Below are positions 1 to 5,996 of a stretch of DNA of 10,148 nt, piece by piece. Source of the DNA: Planctomycetaceae bacterium (GTDB taxonomy: Bacteria > Planctomycetota > Planctomycetia > Pirellulales > Thermoguttaceae); contig JAIRLW010000122.1 of assembly GCA_031259095.1 (NCBI GenBank), positions 1 through 10,148 of the forward strand. The letters are read 5' to 3'. The position numbers and the translations under genes were made by a program. The notes under the pieces are model-generated. The model ran no database searches, was not told the origin of the DNA, and saw nothing but the letters and a program-made list of their open reading frames with translations. The stretch's first letter is position 1. Every line of letters begins with the position of its first letter.

Positions 1-1149
1 GTCCACAAGTTCCCAAGGATTATCTTGTGTTTGTTTAATACCCAACGAAATCTCCTGACGATCCTTGTTAATTAAAAGAACCGCAACTTCCACTTCATCC
101 CCAACCGAAAGCATCTCACTGGGATGATTGATACGTTTCGTCCATGACATTTCGCTAATATGCACCAACCCTTCAATACCTTCTTCAAGTTTAATGAACG
201 CACCGTAACTCATTACGTTAACAACAGTTCCCTTAACTCGTGAGCCGACAGGATACTTTTCTTCGACATTCGCCCAAGGGCTAACCGTTTTTTGTTTCAG
301 ACCAAGCGAAATTTTTTCCTTTTCACGATCAATACTCAGGATAACTACTTCTAATTCCTGATCAATTTTTACCATTTCGTTTGGATTATTGATTCGTCCC
401 CAACTCATATCTGTTATATGGAGCAAACCATCAATTCCGCCAAGATCAATAAACGCACCGAAATCAGCGATATTTTTGATAGTACCCTTGCGGATTTCTC
501 CTTCGTTGAGTTGGTACAAGAGTGCGGTTTTTTTCTCCGCCCGTTCACTTTCAATCATTGCCCGACGACTGACAACAATATTTCGCCGTGCTTCATCAAT
601 TTTGAGAACTTTACACAAAATATTCTTATTGATATATTCACCAATATCATTAGGACGGCGAACATCGACCTGACTTGCCGGCAAAAAGACAGGAACACCG
701 ATATCAACTAATAGACCGCCCTTGATTTTTCGGAGGACTAAACCGTCAACAACATCGCCTTCCTTGACCGACTTCATCATGTTGTCCCATGCTTCGATCT
801 TGGCGGCTTTCCGTTTGCTCAGGTTAATCATCCCGCGAACTTCTTCGCCGGTCACTTCGTCTTCGATTTCCTCGATGAGAACTTTGATCATCGTGCCGGG
901 AACCGGCGGTTCTTCATCTTCTTCCCATTCTTCGAGTGGAACGATTCCTTCGCTTTTATAGCCGATATCGACGATAACAAATTCGTTTTCGATACGAACA
1001 ATTCTACCTTCGGTGATCTGGTTGCCCACAACTTCCTGACCACCCCATTCATTTTCTTCAATCGGCGTACCATTCAAAGCCGCATCGACCTGCGGTTCCC
1101 AATTATCTTCATTTGCATCAAGTTCGCGGATAAGGTTCAGTTTGACCAC
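1..1149 (-). CDS. rpsA: 30S ribosomal protein S1, N-terminal part (cut by window edge)
   Basis: This is the first 383 codons of ribosomal protein S1, which binds mRNA on the 30S subunit and helps start translation; the reading frame runs off the window at base 1. Reading the minus strand, four S1 (OB-fold) repeats are visible at about residues 42-113, 129-196, 216-285 and 300-372. Repeats 3 and 4 carry the typical GAFIDLGGIDGLLHITDMSW and GAFIKLEEGIEGLVHISEMSW-type cores. S1 proteins usually have four to six repeats, so more are expected beyond the edge. The start is taken as GTG at 1149 because the protein begins VKLNLIREL and an AGGA ribosome binding site lies 9 bases upstream on the minus strand; no better ATG exists upstream. 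The acidic linker at about 73-80 (EEWEEDEE) lies in the first repeat. Identification is confident; the start codon is less certain. Confidence 0.95.
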   Translation of the reverse strand, partial: MVKLNLIRELDANEDNWEPQVDAALNGTPIEENEWGGQEVVGNQITEGRIVRIENEFVIVDIGYKSEGIVPLEEWEEDEEPPVPGTMIKVLIEEIEDEVTGEEVRGMINLSKRKAAKIEAWDNMMKSVKEGDVVDGLVLRKIKGGLLVDIGVPVFLPASQVDVRRPNDIGEYINKNILCKVLKIDEARRNIVVSRRAMIESERAEKKTALLYQLNEGEIRKGTIKNIADFGAFIDLGGIDGLLHITDMSWGRINNPNEMVKIDQELEVVILSIDREKEKISLGLKQKTVSPWANVEEKYPVGSRVKGTVVNVMSYGAFIKLEEGIEGLVHISEMSWTKRINHPSEMLSVGDEVEVAVLLINKDRQEISLGIKQTQDNPWELVD

Positions 1150-1180
1150 AATAAAAATTCCTAAACAATAAAATTTTTTG

Positions 1181-1220
1181 AAAAAAGCCTCTCCGATGTA
1201 CGGTACGGAGAAAAAAGGCT
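1181..1220 (-). terminator. Terminator-shaped hairpin in the rpsA leader
   Basis: On the minus strand AGCC (1220-1217 side) and CTCCG pair with CGGAG and GGCT, giving a two-part stem (1187-1190 with 1216-1219, and 1191-1195 with 1206-1210) with a six-base T bulge and a 10-base loop. A run of six T follows on the minus strand (complement of 1181-1186). It ends about 31 bases before the rpsA GTG. It could end an upstream minus-strand transcript or attenuate rpsA. No minus-strand gene is visible between it and 1441, which slightly favours a leader role. Confidence 0.5.
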
Positions 1221-1465
1221 ATTATCCTTGTTCAGTTTTCCAGCGAGTCAGAAAAACGCAATGTCTTTTATGGAAAGAGTTTAAAAATATCAATAACGCA
1301 TCAATTCCAATAAAAAACAAATGATTTCATCCCAATAAGCCTATTTGAACGGACATATTCTAGTTATTTAGTTTAATTCGTGAAGGGGGGGGGAAAGGAA
1401 CAACCGTGTTTTGCCGTAATCATTAACTTGTTAAAAAGTTTTTGGAGAGGAAGCAGATCGCTGAG
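1221..1465. other. Divergent intergenic region with a G9 run
   Basis: Together with the rpsA leader this makes about 316 bases without a gene between rpsA (minus) and the 245-aa gene (plus), so promoters for both directions should lie here. I see no clear consensus promoter; on the minus strand a weak TTGATA with TAAAAG 17 bases later lies roughly at 1290-1262. A run of nine G stands at 1385-1393. A ribosome binding site-like GGAGAGG is at 1444-1450, 15 bases before the ATG at 1466. Confidence 0.4.
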
Positions 1466-2203
1466 ATGGACAACTTGCTTCGTCAACACCTTCCAGCGGC
1501 GTTCAGCCGCGGACGCGGGAATGTATTTACGCCTACGGAGTACACGAACATAAAATCCTCTGATCCGAGTACAGTTGGTCTTTTTTGGCCGCAAAATAAT
1601 CGTCCAATCATTTTACCTAAGTTTAAGGATCGCGACACGTGGTTTGCCCGACTATCAGAACGTGATCGTACTTGGCTTAATGCAGCATTTTATTCGGCAA
1701 AAATTAAATCCGCATTATTGGGAAAGAAACTTGATTATCAGTCGTTTCTTGACCGAAAGTACAATGAGTATCTTGGTTTTCGCGTACATTCCGGCGCGCA
1801 TGAGAGATGGCATAACCTGCACAGGTATAAAAGGCCGTATGGGGCACGTCTTGAATGGTCATATCCTAACGACGCTGTTCGGCTTGGAGTTGATGAAGTA
1901 TTAGCAGACAACATGGGTAGAATGACGGCGAGAAAGGTGTTGCCGGATAATATTTGGAACGACGCTTCCAGACCTATAAATAAAAATACGGATTGGTATC
2001 AGCAGCAGAACATTAAAAAATATTTACGAGGCAGCAAGGCTGACCGTGCGTTGGAGGACTTACTCAAAACTATTCACCCTGTGACGGGATTACCGATGGA
2101 CTTGAGTACCAATGTTCGGTATCAGATCACAAAGCAGTTGGAACGAAATAAGATGCAGCGGATAAAAGACTGGGTTTATAGGTCTTTAGGTTTTAGTCAG
2201 TAA
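1466..2203 (+). CDS. Hypothetical 245-aa protein with a His/Trp-rich core
   Basis: I do not recognise this protein. It has no signal peptide or membrane segment and looks soluble and basic. A central cluster, H108-x3-H112-x2-W115-H116-x2-H119 (within FRVHSGAHERWHNLHRYKR), is followed by acidic residues (E130, D136, D143, E144, D148). Such clustered histidines are compatible with a metal-binding site, possibly of an HNH/endonuclease VII-like nuclease, but no motif fits well enough to claim one. The C-terminal 50 residues are helical and rich in K/R. The start is ATG 1466 with GGAGAGG 15 bases upstream, an over-long spacing; a TTG at 1442 in the same frame would add eight residues but has no ribosome binding site. 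A truncated remnant of a longer protein is possible. The next gene follows after an 84-base gap with its own signals. Confidence 0.6.
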   Translation: MDNLLRQHLPAAFSRGRGNVFTPTEYTNIKSSDPSTVGLFWPQNNRPIILPKFKDRDTWFARLSERDRTWLNAAFYSAKIKSALLGKKLDYQSFLDRKYNEYLGFRVHSGAHERWHNLHRYKRPYGARLEWSYPNDAVRLGVDEVLADNMGRMTARKVLPDNIWNDASRPINKNTDWYQQQNIKKYLRGSKADRALEDLLKTIHPVTGLPMDLSTNVRYQITKQLERNKMQRIKDWVYRSLGFSQ

Positions 2204-2214
2204 TAGATGACGTC

Positions 2215-2245
2215 TTGACTTTTTTATTGTTTTGCGGCATATTAT
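2215..2245 (+). promoter_or_regulatory. Candidate promoter for the 57-aa gene
   Basis: TTGACT at 2215-2220 and TATTAT at 2240-2245 are separated by 19 bases, slightly longer than the 17-base optimum. They lie just after the stop codon at 2203 and about 43 bases before the ATG at 2288. The strong terminator after the gene suggests a single-gene transcript. Confidence 0.45.
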
Positions 2246-2287
2246 AGTGAATACTTATTTCATTTACTTTTTGTTAAGGAGGTTACT

Positions 2288-2461
2288 ATGAGCAAATCTG
2301 ATCGATTTGAATCGCTTCTACCGGAGGACTATTCTCCGCCCGAACACTTTATTGGGTTGCGGAACTTCGTTGATAATGTAACGTGCCGTTTTTGGATTGT
2401 GGTGTATTCAATCGGGTATGTGGTGTTAAGCGGTATAGCGTGGATACTGGGCAAAAGATAA
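2288..2461 (+). CDS. Small membrane protein, 57 aa, unknown function
   Basis: A short gene starting ATG with a full AAGGAGG ribosome binding site at 2276-2282, five bases upstream. The product has a hydrophilic, acidic N-terminal half (residues 1-30, including LPEDYSPPEH) and one hydrophobic segment at about 34-54 (FWIVVYSIGYVVLSGIAWIL) ending in GKR. This predicts a single-pass membrane peptide with the basic C-terminal tail on the cytoplasmic side. It has its own candidate promoter and is followed at once by a strong intrinsic terminator, so it looks like an independent one-gene unit. I do not recognise a family. It could be a phage-type or toxin-like small membrane peptide, but nothing in the sequence proves this. 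The translation signals make it more credible than its length alone. Confidence 0.65.
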   Translation: MSKSDRFESLLPEDYSPPEHFIGLRNFVDNVTCRFWIVVYSIGYVVLSGIAWILGKR

Positions 2462-2487
2462 CAGCAATTCAATCGGATGATTCCGTT

Positions 2488-2523
2488 AATCGGCGTGTTT
2501 AATAGACACGCCGATTTTTTTTT
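2488..2523 (+). terminator. Strong intrinsic terminator after the 57-aa gene
   Basis: AATCGGCGTGT (2488-2498) pairs perfectly with ACACGCCGATT (2506-2516) around a 7-base loop, and is followed by an uninterrupted T run to 2523. This is an 11-bp stem with a U tail, 26 bases after the stop codon at 2461. Confidence 0.93.
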
Positions 2524-2573
2524 ATCAAGACGACTATACGCCTATCGATTGCGGCGTTGGCGGCTTAATACGC

Positions 2574-2611
2574 AAAAAGAAGTCTGTTACAAAACGGGCT
2601 TCTTTTTTTTT
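2574..2611 (+). terminator. Second terminator-like hairpin
   Basis: AAAAAGAAGTC (2574-2584) pairs with GGCTTCTTTTT (2597-2607) with one G-T wobble, around a 12-base loop, and the T run continues to 2611. It stands about 50 bases after the first terminator with no gene between. The A-tract/T-tract symmetry means it could act on both strands; no minus-strand gene needs it. Confidence 0.6.
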
Positions 2612-2671
2612 ATCTCTATAATACTTTTTATCGTGTATTTTGAGTTTTGCGTATTAGTTCGGGAGGAGTTT

Positions 2672-3142
2672 ATGCCGTTTGTGAAGTTTGATTTAGCGAA
2701 TGCCGCCGCAGACCAGGAGCGGCATTCCGTCGCCATTCAGTCTGAAAACGTTACTCATGTTGACGTTGACTGGAGATGGGTTGATCTCAATGAGAATGAG
2801 TGTAGGGGTAAGTCGGTAATGAAACTGTCCAGTTCAACGATTTTCACGACAGACGGCAGTTGTTTTGATGTTTGGGCGTCGTTGGAGGACGTTTTACAGA
2901 AACTTAATCTTTCGGGTAATGCTCACAGGTTTGTTTTGATGAACTGTTACAAGTGTCGTTTCGCTTCCGTTGACAAGAATGCTTTAACCGAGATTGTTCC
3001 GATGATTGTTGCGCCGAAACAGATTACACGGCTGGACGAACAGGGCGTAGTTACTATTTGCCGTTTTCACGGGCAGTCAAGGGTGGTTAATTTAGCCGGC
3101 AGGCTGCAGGATTTACTTTCCAATCAATTCATGTTGTTTTAA
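2672..3142 (+). CDS. Hypothetical 156-aa protein
   Basis: I do not recognise this gene. The start is ATG 2672, with a strong GGGAGGAG ribosome binding site at 2661-2668. The open frame extends upstream to 2477, but that part would be translated from both terminator hairpins and is not coding. The product is soluble, of mixed alpha/beta appearance, and begins MPFVKFDLANAAADQE. It has a CYKC pair at about residues 92-95 and a Val/Ile/Arg-rich C-terminal third. There is no signal peptide or membrane segment. A TATAAT at 2617-2622 could be the -10 box, without a convincing -35. The next gene begins five bases after this stop, so the two are probably co-transcribed and may work together. This block between housekeeping genes could be a phage or mobile-element remnant; that is inference from context only. 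Confidence 0.65.
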   Translation: MPFVKFDLANAAADQERHSVAIQSENVTHVDVDWRWVDLNENECRGKSVMKLSSSTIFTTDGSCFDVWASLEDVLQKLNLSGNAHRFVLMNCYKCRFASVDKNALTEIVPMIVAPKQITRLDEQGVVTICRFHGQSRVVNLAGRLQDLLSNQFMLF

Positions 3143-3147
3143 TACTG

Positions 3148-3555
3148 ATGAGACCCAATCAAGCGTTAATCGGATTATGTCCCGTTTGCAAACAACAGGC
3201 GGACAACAGACTTGCTGAGGCGGCTCCTTTGGAGATTGAGTTAAGGCAGGTGTGGGAGAGTTCCAGAGCGAAGCAGGCGTTGCGTTTTTCGCCGATTGAT
3301 ATTGAAGCGGCGGTTGTTTATTGGACGGCTTGGATAGACGTTGCGTTTGACGGGACGCTTCCCGTTTGCGATGTCACGGCAGCCCAGTTATTTGAGTATT
3401 GGGTGTGGGTATCGGACAAGATTGACGATTACAGGAAAGCCGCTTGTTACACTACCGCCGACGCGACTTTTCAGCGAAAGGTCGCCTACCTGATAAAGTC
3501 GCCTACCTTGTATTTTCGAGCACAAGCAGTATTACCCACCTGGCTTACTGAATAG
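3148..3555 (+). CDS. Hypothetical 135-aa protein with a repeat-derived C-terminus
   Basis: I do not recognise this protein. It begins five bases after the preceding stop with no clear ribosome binding site, so translation is probably coupled to the 156-aa gene. A CPVC pair stands at residues 11-14, close to the N-terminus. The middle, about 35-100, is rich in aromatic and acidic residues (EAAVVYWTAWIDVAFDG and LFEYWVWVSDKIDDY), compatible with a small helical protein. From about residue 102 the codons run through a hairpin repeat (3456-3491) that also occurs outside any gene at 4955-5007. The last 30 or so residues (about 105-135) were therefore probably acquired by insertion of that element and may replace an older end. 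A short phage-like protein is possible but unproven. Confidence 0.55.
   Translation: MRPNQALIGLCPVCKQQADNRLAEAAPLEIELRQVWESSRAKQALRFSPIDIEAAVVYWTAWIDVAFDGTLPVCDVTAAQLFEYWVWVSDKIDDYRKAACYTTADATFQRKVAYLIKSPTLYFRAQAVLPTWLTE
3456..3509 (+). repeat. Partial copy of the 4831-5007 hairpin element
   Basis: Two blocks match the structured element downstream: TACCGCCGACGCGAC, and AAAGGTCGCCTACCTGATA a little later, in the same order and strand. Between them GCGACTTTTC (3463-3472) pairs with GAAAGGTCGC (3476-3485), one G-T wobble, around a 3-base loop. The element's loop differs here but the stem is kept. GTCGCCTACCT then recurs once more at about 3498-3508. The copy lies inside the 3' end of the 135-aa gene. 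Confidence 0.75.
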
Positions 3556-3586
3556 TTATCTTTATAATATTTCGTTCCGGCTAATG

Positions 3587-3615
3587 TTGACAGATGAACA
3601 ATTTAATGGTCTAAT
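3587..3615 (+). promoter_or_regulatory. Near-consensus promoter for the glycosidase gene
   Basis: A perfect TTGACA -35 box (3587-3592) and a TCTAAT -10 box (3610-3615) are separated by exactly 17 bases. The expected transcript start is about 72 bases before the ATG at 3695. This is the best sigma-70-type promoter in the window and fits the lone glycosidase gene. Confidence 0.65.
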
Positions 3616-3694
3616 TTTATCGTGTTTTATTATGCTTTGGAAAATGCAAAATAATCGGTAACTTTAACCTTTAATTTGTTTGGAGAAATAAAAA

Positions 3695-4786
3695 ATGAGA
3701 AAGACATGTTTTTTGAGTCTATTGATTTTGCTTGTGTTTGCGATGTGGACAAAATTACAAGCACAGGAATCTGTTGAGCCAATAGATACGGAGACGCTGA
3801 AAAAATGGAGTGAGCCTTATCGCGGTTGGCAGTATCATCCTGATCCGGTAATACCGTCCGATTATAAAATTGCCGGTTCGGAAGATTTTCACAGTTACGA
3901 TTGTCCTTGCGTTTACCAATTAAAAGACAAACCGGATATTTGGTACATGGCTTTTATTGGTTTTAACGGCAAAGGTTACAACTCTTTTGTTGCCGAGAGC
4001 GATGATTTGATCAATTGGAAGAATCCGCGATTGGCAATGGGATTCGGCAAAGAAGGCGAATTTGATTACGGCGGACGTGTGATTGGTGCGTTTCTCTATG
4101 AAGATTACGATGTCAAATCGCCGCGAATTTTGAAAAAGAAAGACGACAAATATTGGACGCTTTACGGCTGTTATCCAAGACAAGGCGCTTATGAGTTGCG
4201 TCCGGGTTATGAAGGAGTTGCGGCAAGTGATAACGGAATTACCTGGACTCGCGTCGGCAATGAACCAATTTTATCGGTGTTTCAACAAGACAAAAAGGAT
4301 TGGGAAAAAGACTGCATCTATCAACCTTGGCTTGTTGAACATCAGGGAACATATTACAACTTCTACAACGCCGCCAATGGTAATCCTGAACAAATGGGAC
4401 TTGCATTATCGAATGACTTGACGCATTGGGTGCGTTATCCGTTTAATCCGGTGATTCGGAACCGAAAAGGCGGTTACGATGAAACAATGGCTTCCGACGG
4501 AAAAATTTTCCATGACGGTGATCACTGGGTGATGTTCTATTTTGGCGCTGGCAAAGGCGGTCATCGCAACGGAGCGCATATTTTGGCAGCATTTTCGCGT
4601 GACCTTGTGCATTGGACGGTTGACCCTGAACCGTTGTATAAAGCCGGAGGTCATCCGTCCGGTTTAGACAAACAATACGCACATAAAATTTCGCTTGTTT
4701 ACAATCCAAAAAATGAAACTTTTTACATGTTCTATTGCGCCACCGGCACAAAAGGAAGAGCCATCGGGCTAATAAAAAGTAAGTAA
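3695..4786 (+). CDS. Secreted five-bladed beta-propeller glycosidase (GH43/GH32-like)
   Basis: The 363-aa product resembles clan F/J-type glycoside hydrolases, which cleave plant or microbial polysaccharide side chains. The N-terminus is a signal peptide: RK at 2-3, a hydrophobic stretch at 5-18, and a likely cut after LQA (residue 23), so the enzyme is exported. Propeller blades are marked by repeated 'S-D/N-D-L-x-x-W' units: ESDDLINWKNP, ASDNGITWTRVGNEPIL, LSNDLTHWVRYPFNPVI and FSRDLVHWTVDPEPLY. Each is preceded by a W/Y-x-x-F/Y strand such as IWYMAFIGF, YWTLYGCY, TYYNFYNA, WVMFYFGAG and FYMFYCATG. An acidic DYG, a DETMASDGKIF segment and WEKDCIYQPWL may hold active-site acids, but I cannot assign them. 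Start: ATG with GGAGA at 3682-3686, 8 bases upstream. It has its own promoter and stands alone. The exact GH family and substrate are not determined. Confidence 0.82.
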   Translation: MRKTCFLSLLILLVFAMWTKLQAQESVEPIDTETLKKWSEPYRGWQYHPDPVIPSDYKIAGSEDFHSYDCPCVYQLKDKPDIWYMAFIGFNGKGYNSFVAESDDLINWKNPRLAMGFGKEGEFDYGGRVIGAFLYEDYDVKSPRILKKKDDKYWTLYGCYPRQGAYELRPGYEGVAASDNGITWTRVGNEPILSVFQQDKKDWEKDCIYQPWLVEHQGTYYNFYNAANGNPEQMGLALSNDLTHWVRYPFNPVIRNRKGGYDETMASDGKIFHDGDHWVMFYFGAGKGGHRNGAHILAAFSRDLVHWTVDPEPLYKAGGHPSGLDKQYAHKISLVYNPKNETFYMFYCATGTKGRAIGLIKSK

Positions 4787-4830
4787 AAAATGTAATTATT
4801 CAGTGAAGTCATTAAAAGTTTGTCAACCTA

Positions 4831-5039
4831 AGGTAGGTGATGTTTCGCCGAAACATCACTCGGCGATAGCCAACACAACCCTGTGAACGGCAGGAAAGTC
4901 GGACAGCCAAACTTGGCATACCCATTGCCAGTCGCACACAGGGTCAAAGTCGGCTACCGCCGACGCGACCGTGGGTGAAAACCCTTTGGCAAAAAGGTCG
5001 CCTACCTGATATAAGATTACCTACCCGACGTGATGTTTC
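4831..5039 (+). ncRNA. Candidate structured RNA element between genes
   Basis: This intergenic sequence can be folded into one closed, branched structure. An outer stem AGGTAG/CTACCT (4831-4836 with 5002-5007) encloses four helices: GTGATGTTTC/GAAACATCAC (4837-4846 with 4850-4859); ACCCTGTG/CACAGGGT (4878-4885 with 4937-4944), holding an inner TGGCA/TGCCA hairpin (4914-4918 with 4926-4930); GTCGGC/GCCGAC (4949-4954 with 4959-4964); and GCGACC/GGTCGC (4965-4970 with 4996-5001), capped by GGGT-GAAA-ACCC, a GNRA tetraloop. Several helices abut without spare bases, and the GNRA loop favours the plus strand. The first strand of the first helix recurs at 5030-5039 and could pair with 4850-4859 instead. 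Part of the element recurs at 3456-3491. I cannot match it to a known RNA; a group II intron fragment or a REP-like repeat are alternatives. Confidence 0.5.
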
Positions 5040-5080
5040 CAAATTTCTGAAATAATTGGAATATTTTTTGACGTCACTTA

Positions 5081-5108
5081 TTGTCAAGCAATCTTTTTTC
5101 GCTACAAT
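5081..5108 (+). promoter_or_regulatory. Promoter for the TIGR03936-RNase G operon
   Basis: TTGTCA (5081-5086) and TACAAT (5103-5108) are separated by 16 bases, each one mismatch from consensus. Transcription would start near 5115, giving a leader of roughly 160 bases before the chosen ATG at 5274. Confidence 0.55.
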
Positions 5109-5232
5109 GAGGAATTCAATTAATGGAGATAATTAAAGAGAATTGGTATAACATTAGCGTATTTATGGAGTTGAGACGAAAAAACGGCTCGGCTTTATTA
5201 ACAAATCAATTTTTTAATTTAATTTTGAATGA

Positions 5233-5282
5233 CTTCGGCAGCCTACGGCGTTTGCCGGAGTTTGTTCGAACCAATGGTTCGA
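5233..5282 (+). promoter_or_regulatory. Leader hairpins covering the ribosome binding site and start codon
   Basis: CTTCGGCA (5233-5240) pairs with TGCCGGAG (5253-5260), 8 bp with one G-T wobble, so the only ribosome binding site-like sequence (GGAG, 5257-5260) lies wholly in a stem. A second hairpin, TCGAACC (5266-5272) with GGTTCGA (5276-5282), has its 3-base loop and stem over the ATG at 5274. Translation of the operon's first gene is therefore predicted to be weak unless the leader is opened or cut. Confidence 0.5.
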
Positions 5283-5951
5283 CAACGTGTACGTATTCGC
5301 TTTGGCAAATCGGGAAATCTCAAATACATAGGACACAAGGATTTAATGCGTTCCTTTGAATCGCTGTTCCGGCGTGCCCGGCTTCCATTGGCAATGAGCG
5401 GCGGTTTTCATCCGAAAATTCGGATGAGTCTGCCTTCTGCGTTAGCTTTGGGAGTTGAAGGTTTCGATGAAGTTCTCGAATTGGAAATAAACGAGTCCGC
5501 CGGAATGGTTGACCCGACTACTCTTCTTACCGACTTAAATCGTTGTTCGGTTAAGGGTTTGGATTTCTATTCGATACGACAACTGGATGAGCAGGAAACA
5601 AAAGCAAAACTTGCCTCCTCAACGTTTGAATTTATTGTCCCTAAAGAACTTCGGTCTCAAACAGTCAATCAGGTTTCCTCTTTTTTGTCGGCAGAGTCGG
5701 TGATTGCAGAAAAATCCAACGGTAAGTCAGTCGACGTCCGCGCGGCAACGTGCGAACTTCAATATTCTCAGGAAACCGGACTACTAACCGTCGAAATTTT
5801 AACACAAAACGGTCCGGAAGCCGGTATTCGTGAAATCCTTCAGGTTCTCGGACTCGAAAAGGAACTTTTCAAAAATATTTTTCCCAAACGAACCCGATGC
5901 CGATTGACCAATGATCCTACAGAAAATCACACCGAAGATCGCCTGGTTTGA
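5274..5951 (+). CDS. TIGR03936/DUF2344 family protein (radical SAM-associated)
   Basis: This 225-aa protein matches the TIGR03936 (DUF2344) family. The conserved N-terminal block is clear: RVRIRFGKSGNLKYIGHKDL at residues 5-24, LFRRARLPLAMSGGFHPK at 31-48, MSLPSALALGVEGFDE at 51-66. In the family this domain is found fused to, or encoded beside, a radical SAM protein (TIGR03960) and often next to RNase E/G; its biochemical role is not firmly known and no radical SAM gene lies in this window. I chose ATG 5274 because family members begin almost directly with RVRIRF. An in-frame ATG at 5229 would add 15 unconserved residues, has no ribosome binding site, and would be translated through the leader hairpin. 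The stop lies 45 bases before the RNase G gene, so the two form an operon from the promoter at 5081. The C-terminal 15 residues are polar and probably disordered. Confidence 0.85.
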   Translation: MVRQRVRIRFGKSGNLKYIGHKDLMRSFESLFRRARLPLAMSGGFHPKIRMSLPSALALGVEGFDEVLELEINESAGMVDPTTLLTDLNRCSVKGLDFYSIRQLDEQETKAKLASSTFEFIVPKELRSQTVNQVSSFLSAESVIAEKSNGKSVDVRAATCELQYSQETGLLTVEILTQNGPEAGIREILQVLGLEKELFKNIFPKRTRCRLTNDPTENHTEDRLV

Positions 5952-5996
5952 CCATAAGCAACGTATGCGCTTTCCCGCCGTGAGGAAAGGCACAGA

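Noticed and set aside
1385..1393. G9 run as a phase-variation switch of the downstream gene
   Set aside because: A stop codon at 1424 separates the run from the gene's frame, so slippage could not change its translation; an effect on transcription cannot be seen from sequence.
2477..2671. An N-terminal extension of the 156-aa protein with a hydrophobic stretch
   Set aside because: The frame is open, but it would be translated through two terminator hairpins and has no ribosome binding site at 2477, while ATG 2672 has a strong one.
4861..5007. RNase P RNA or tmRNA, suggested by GGCAGGAAAGTCGG
   Set aside because: The resemblance to the RNase P GAGGAAAGTCC motif is short; the element is much too small, and the other conserved P RNA regions are missing.
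5123..5359. A 78-aa frame with a GAGG site before its ATG, starting in the RNase G operon leader
   Set aside because: Its second half is only the shifted frame of the TIGR03936 gene and its first part resembles nothing. A short regulatory upstream frame is possible but unsupported.
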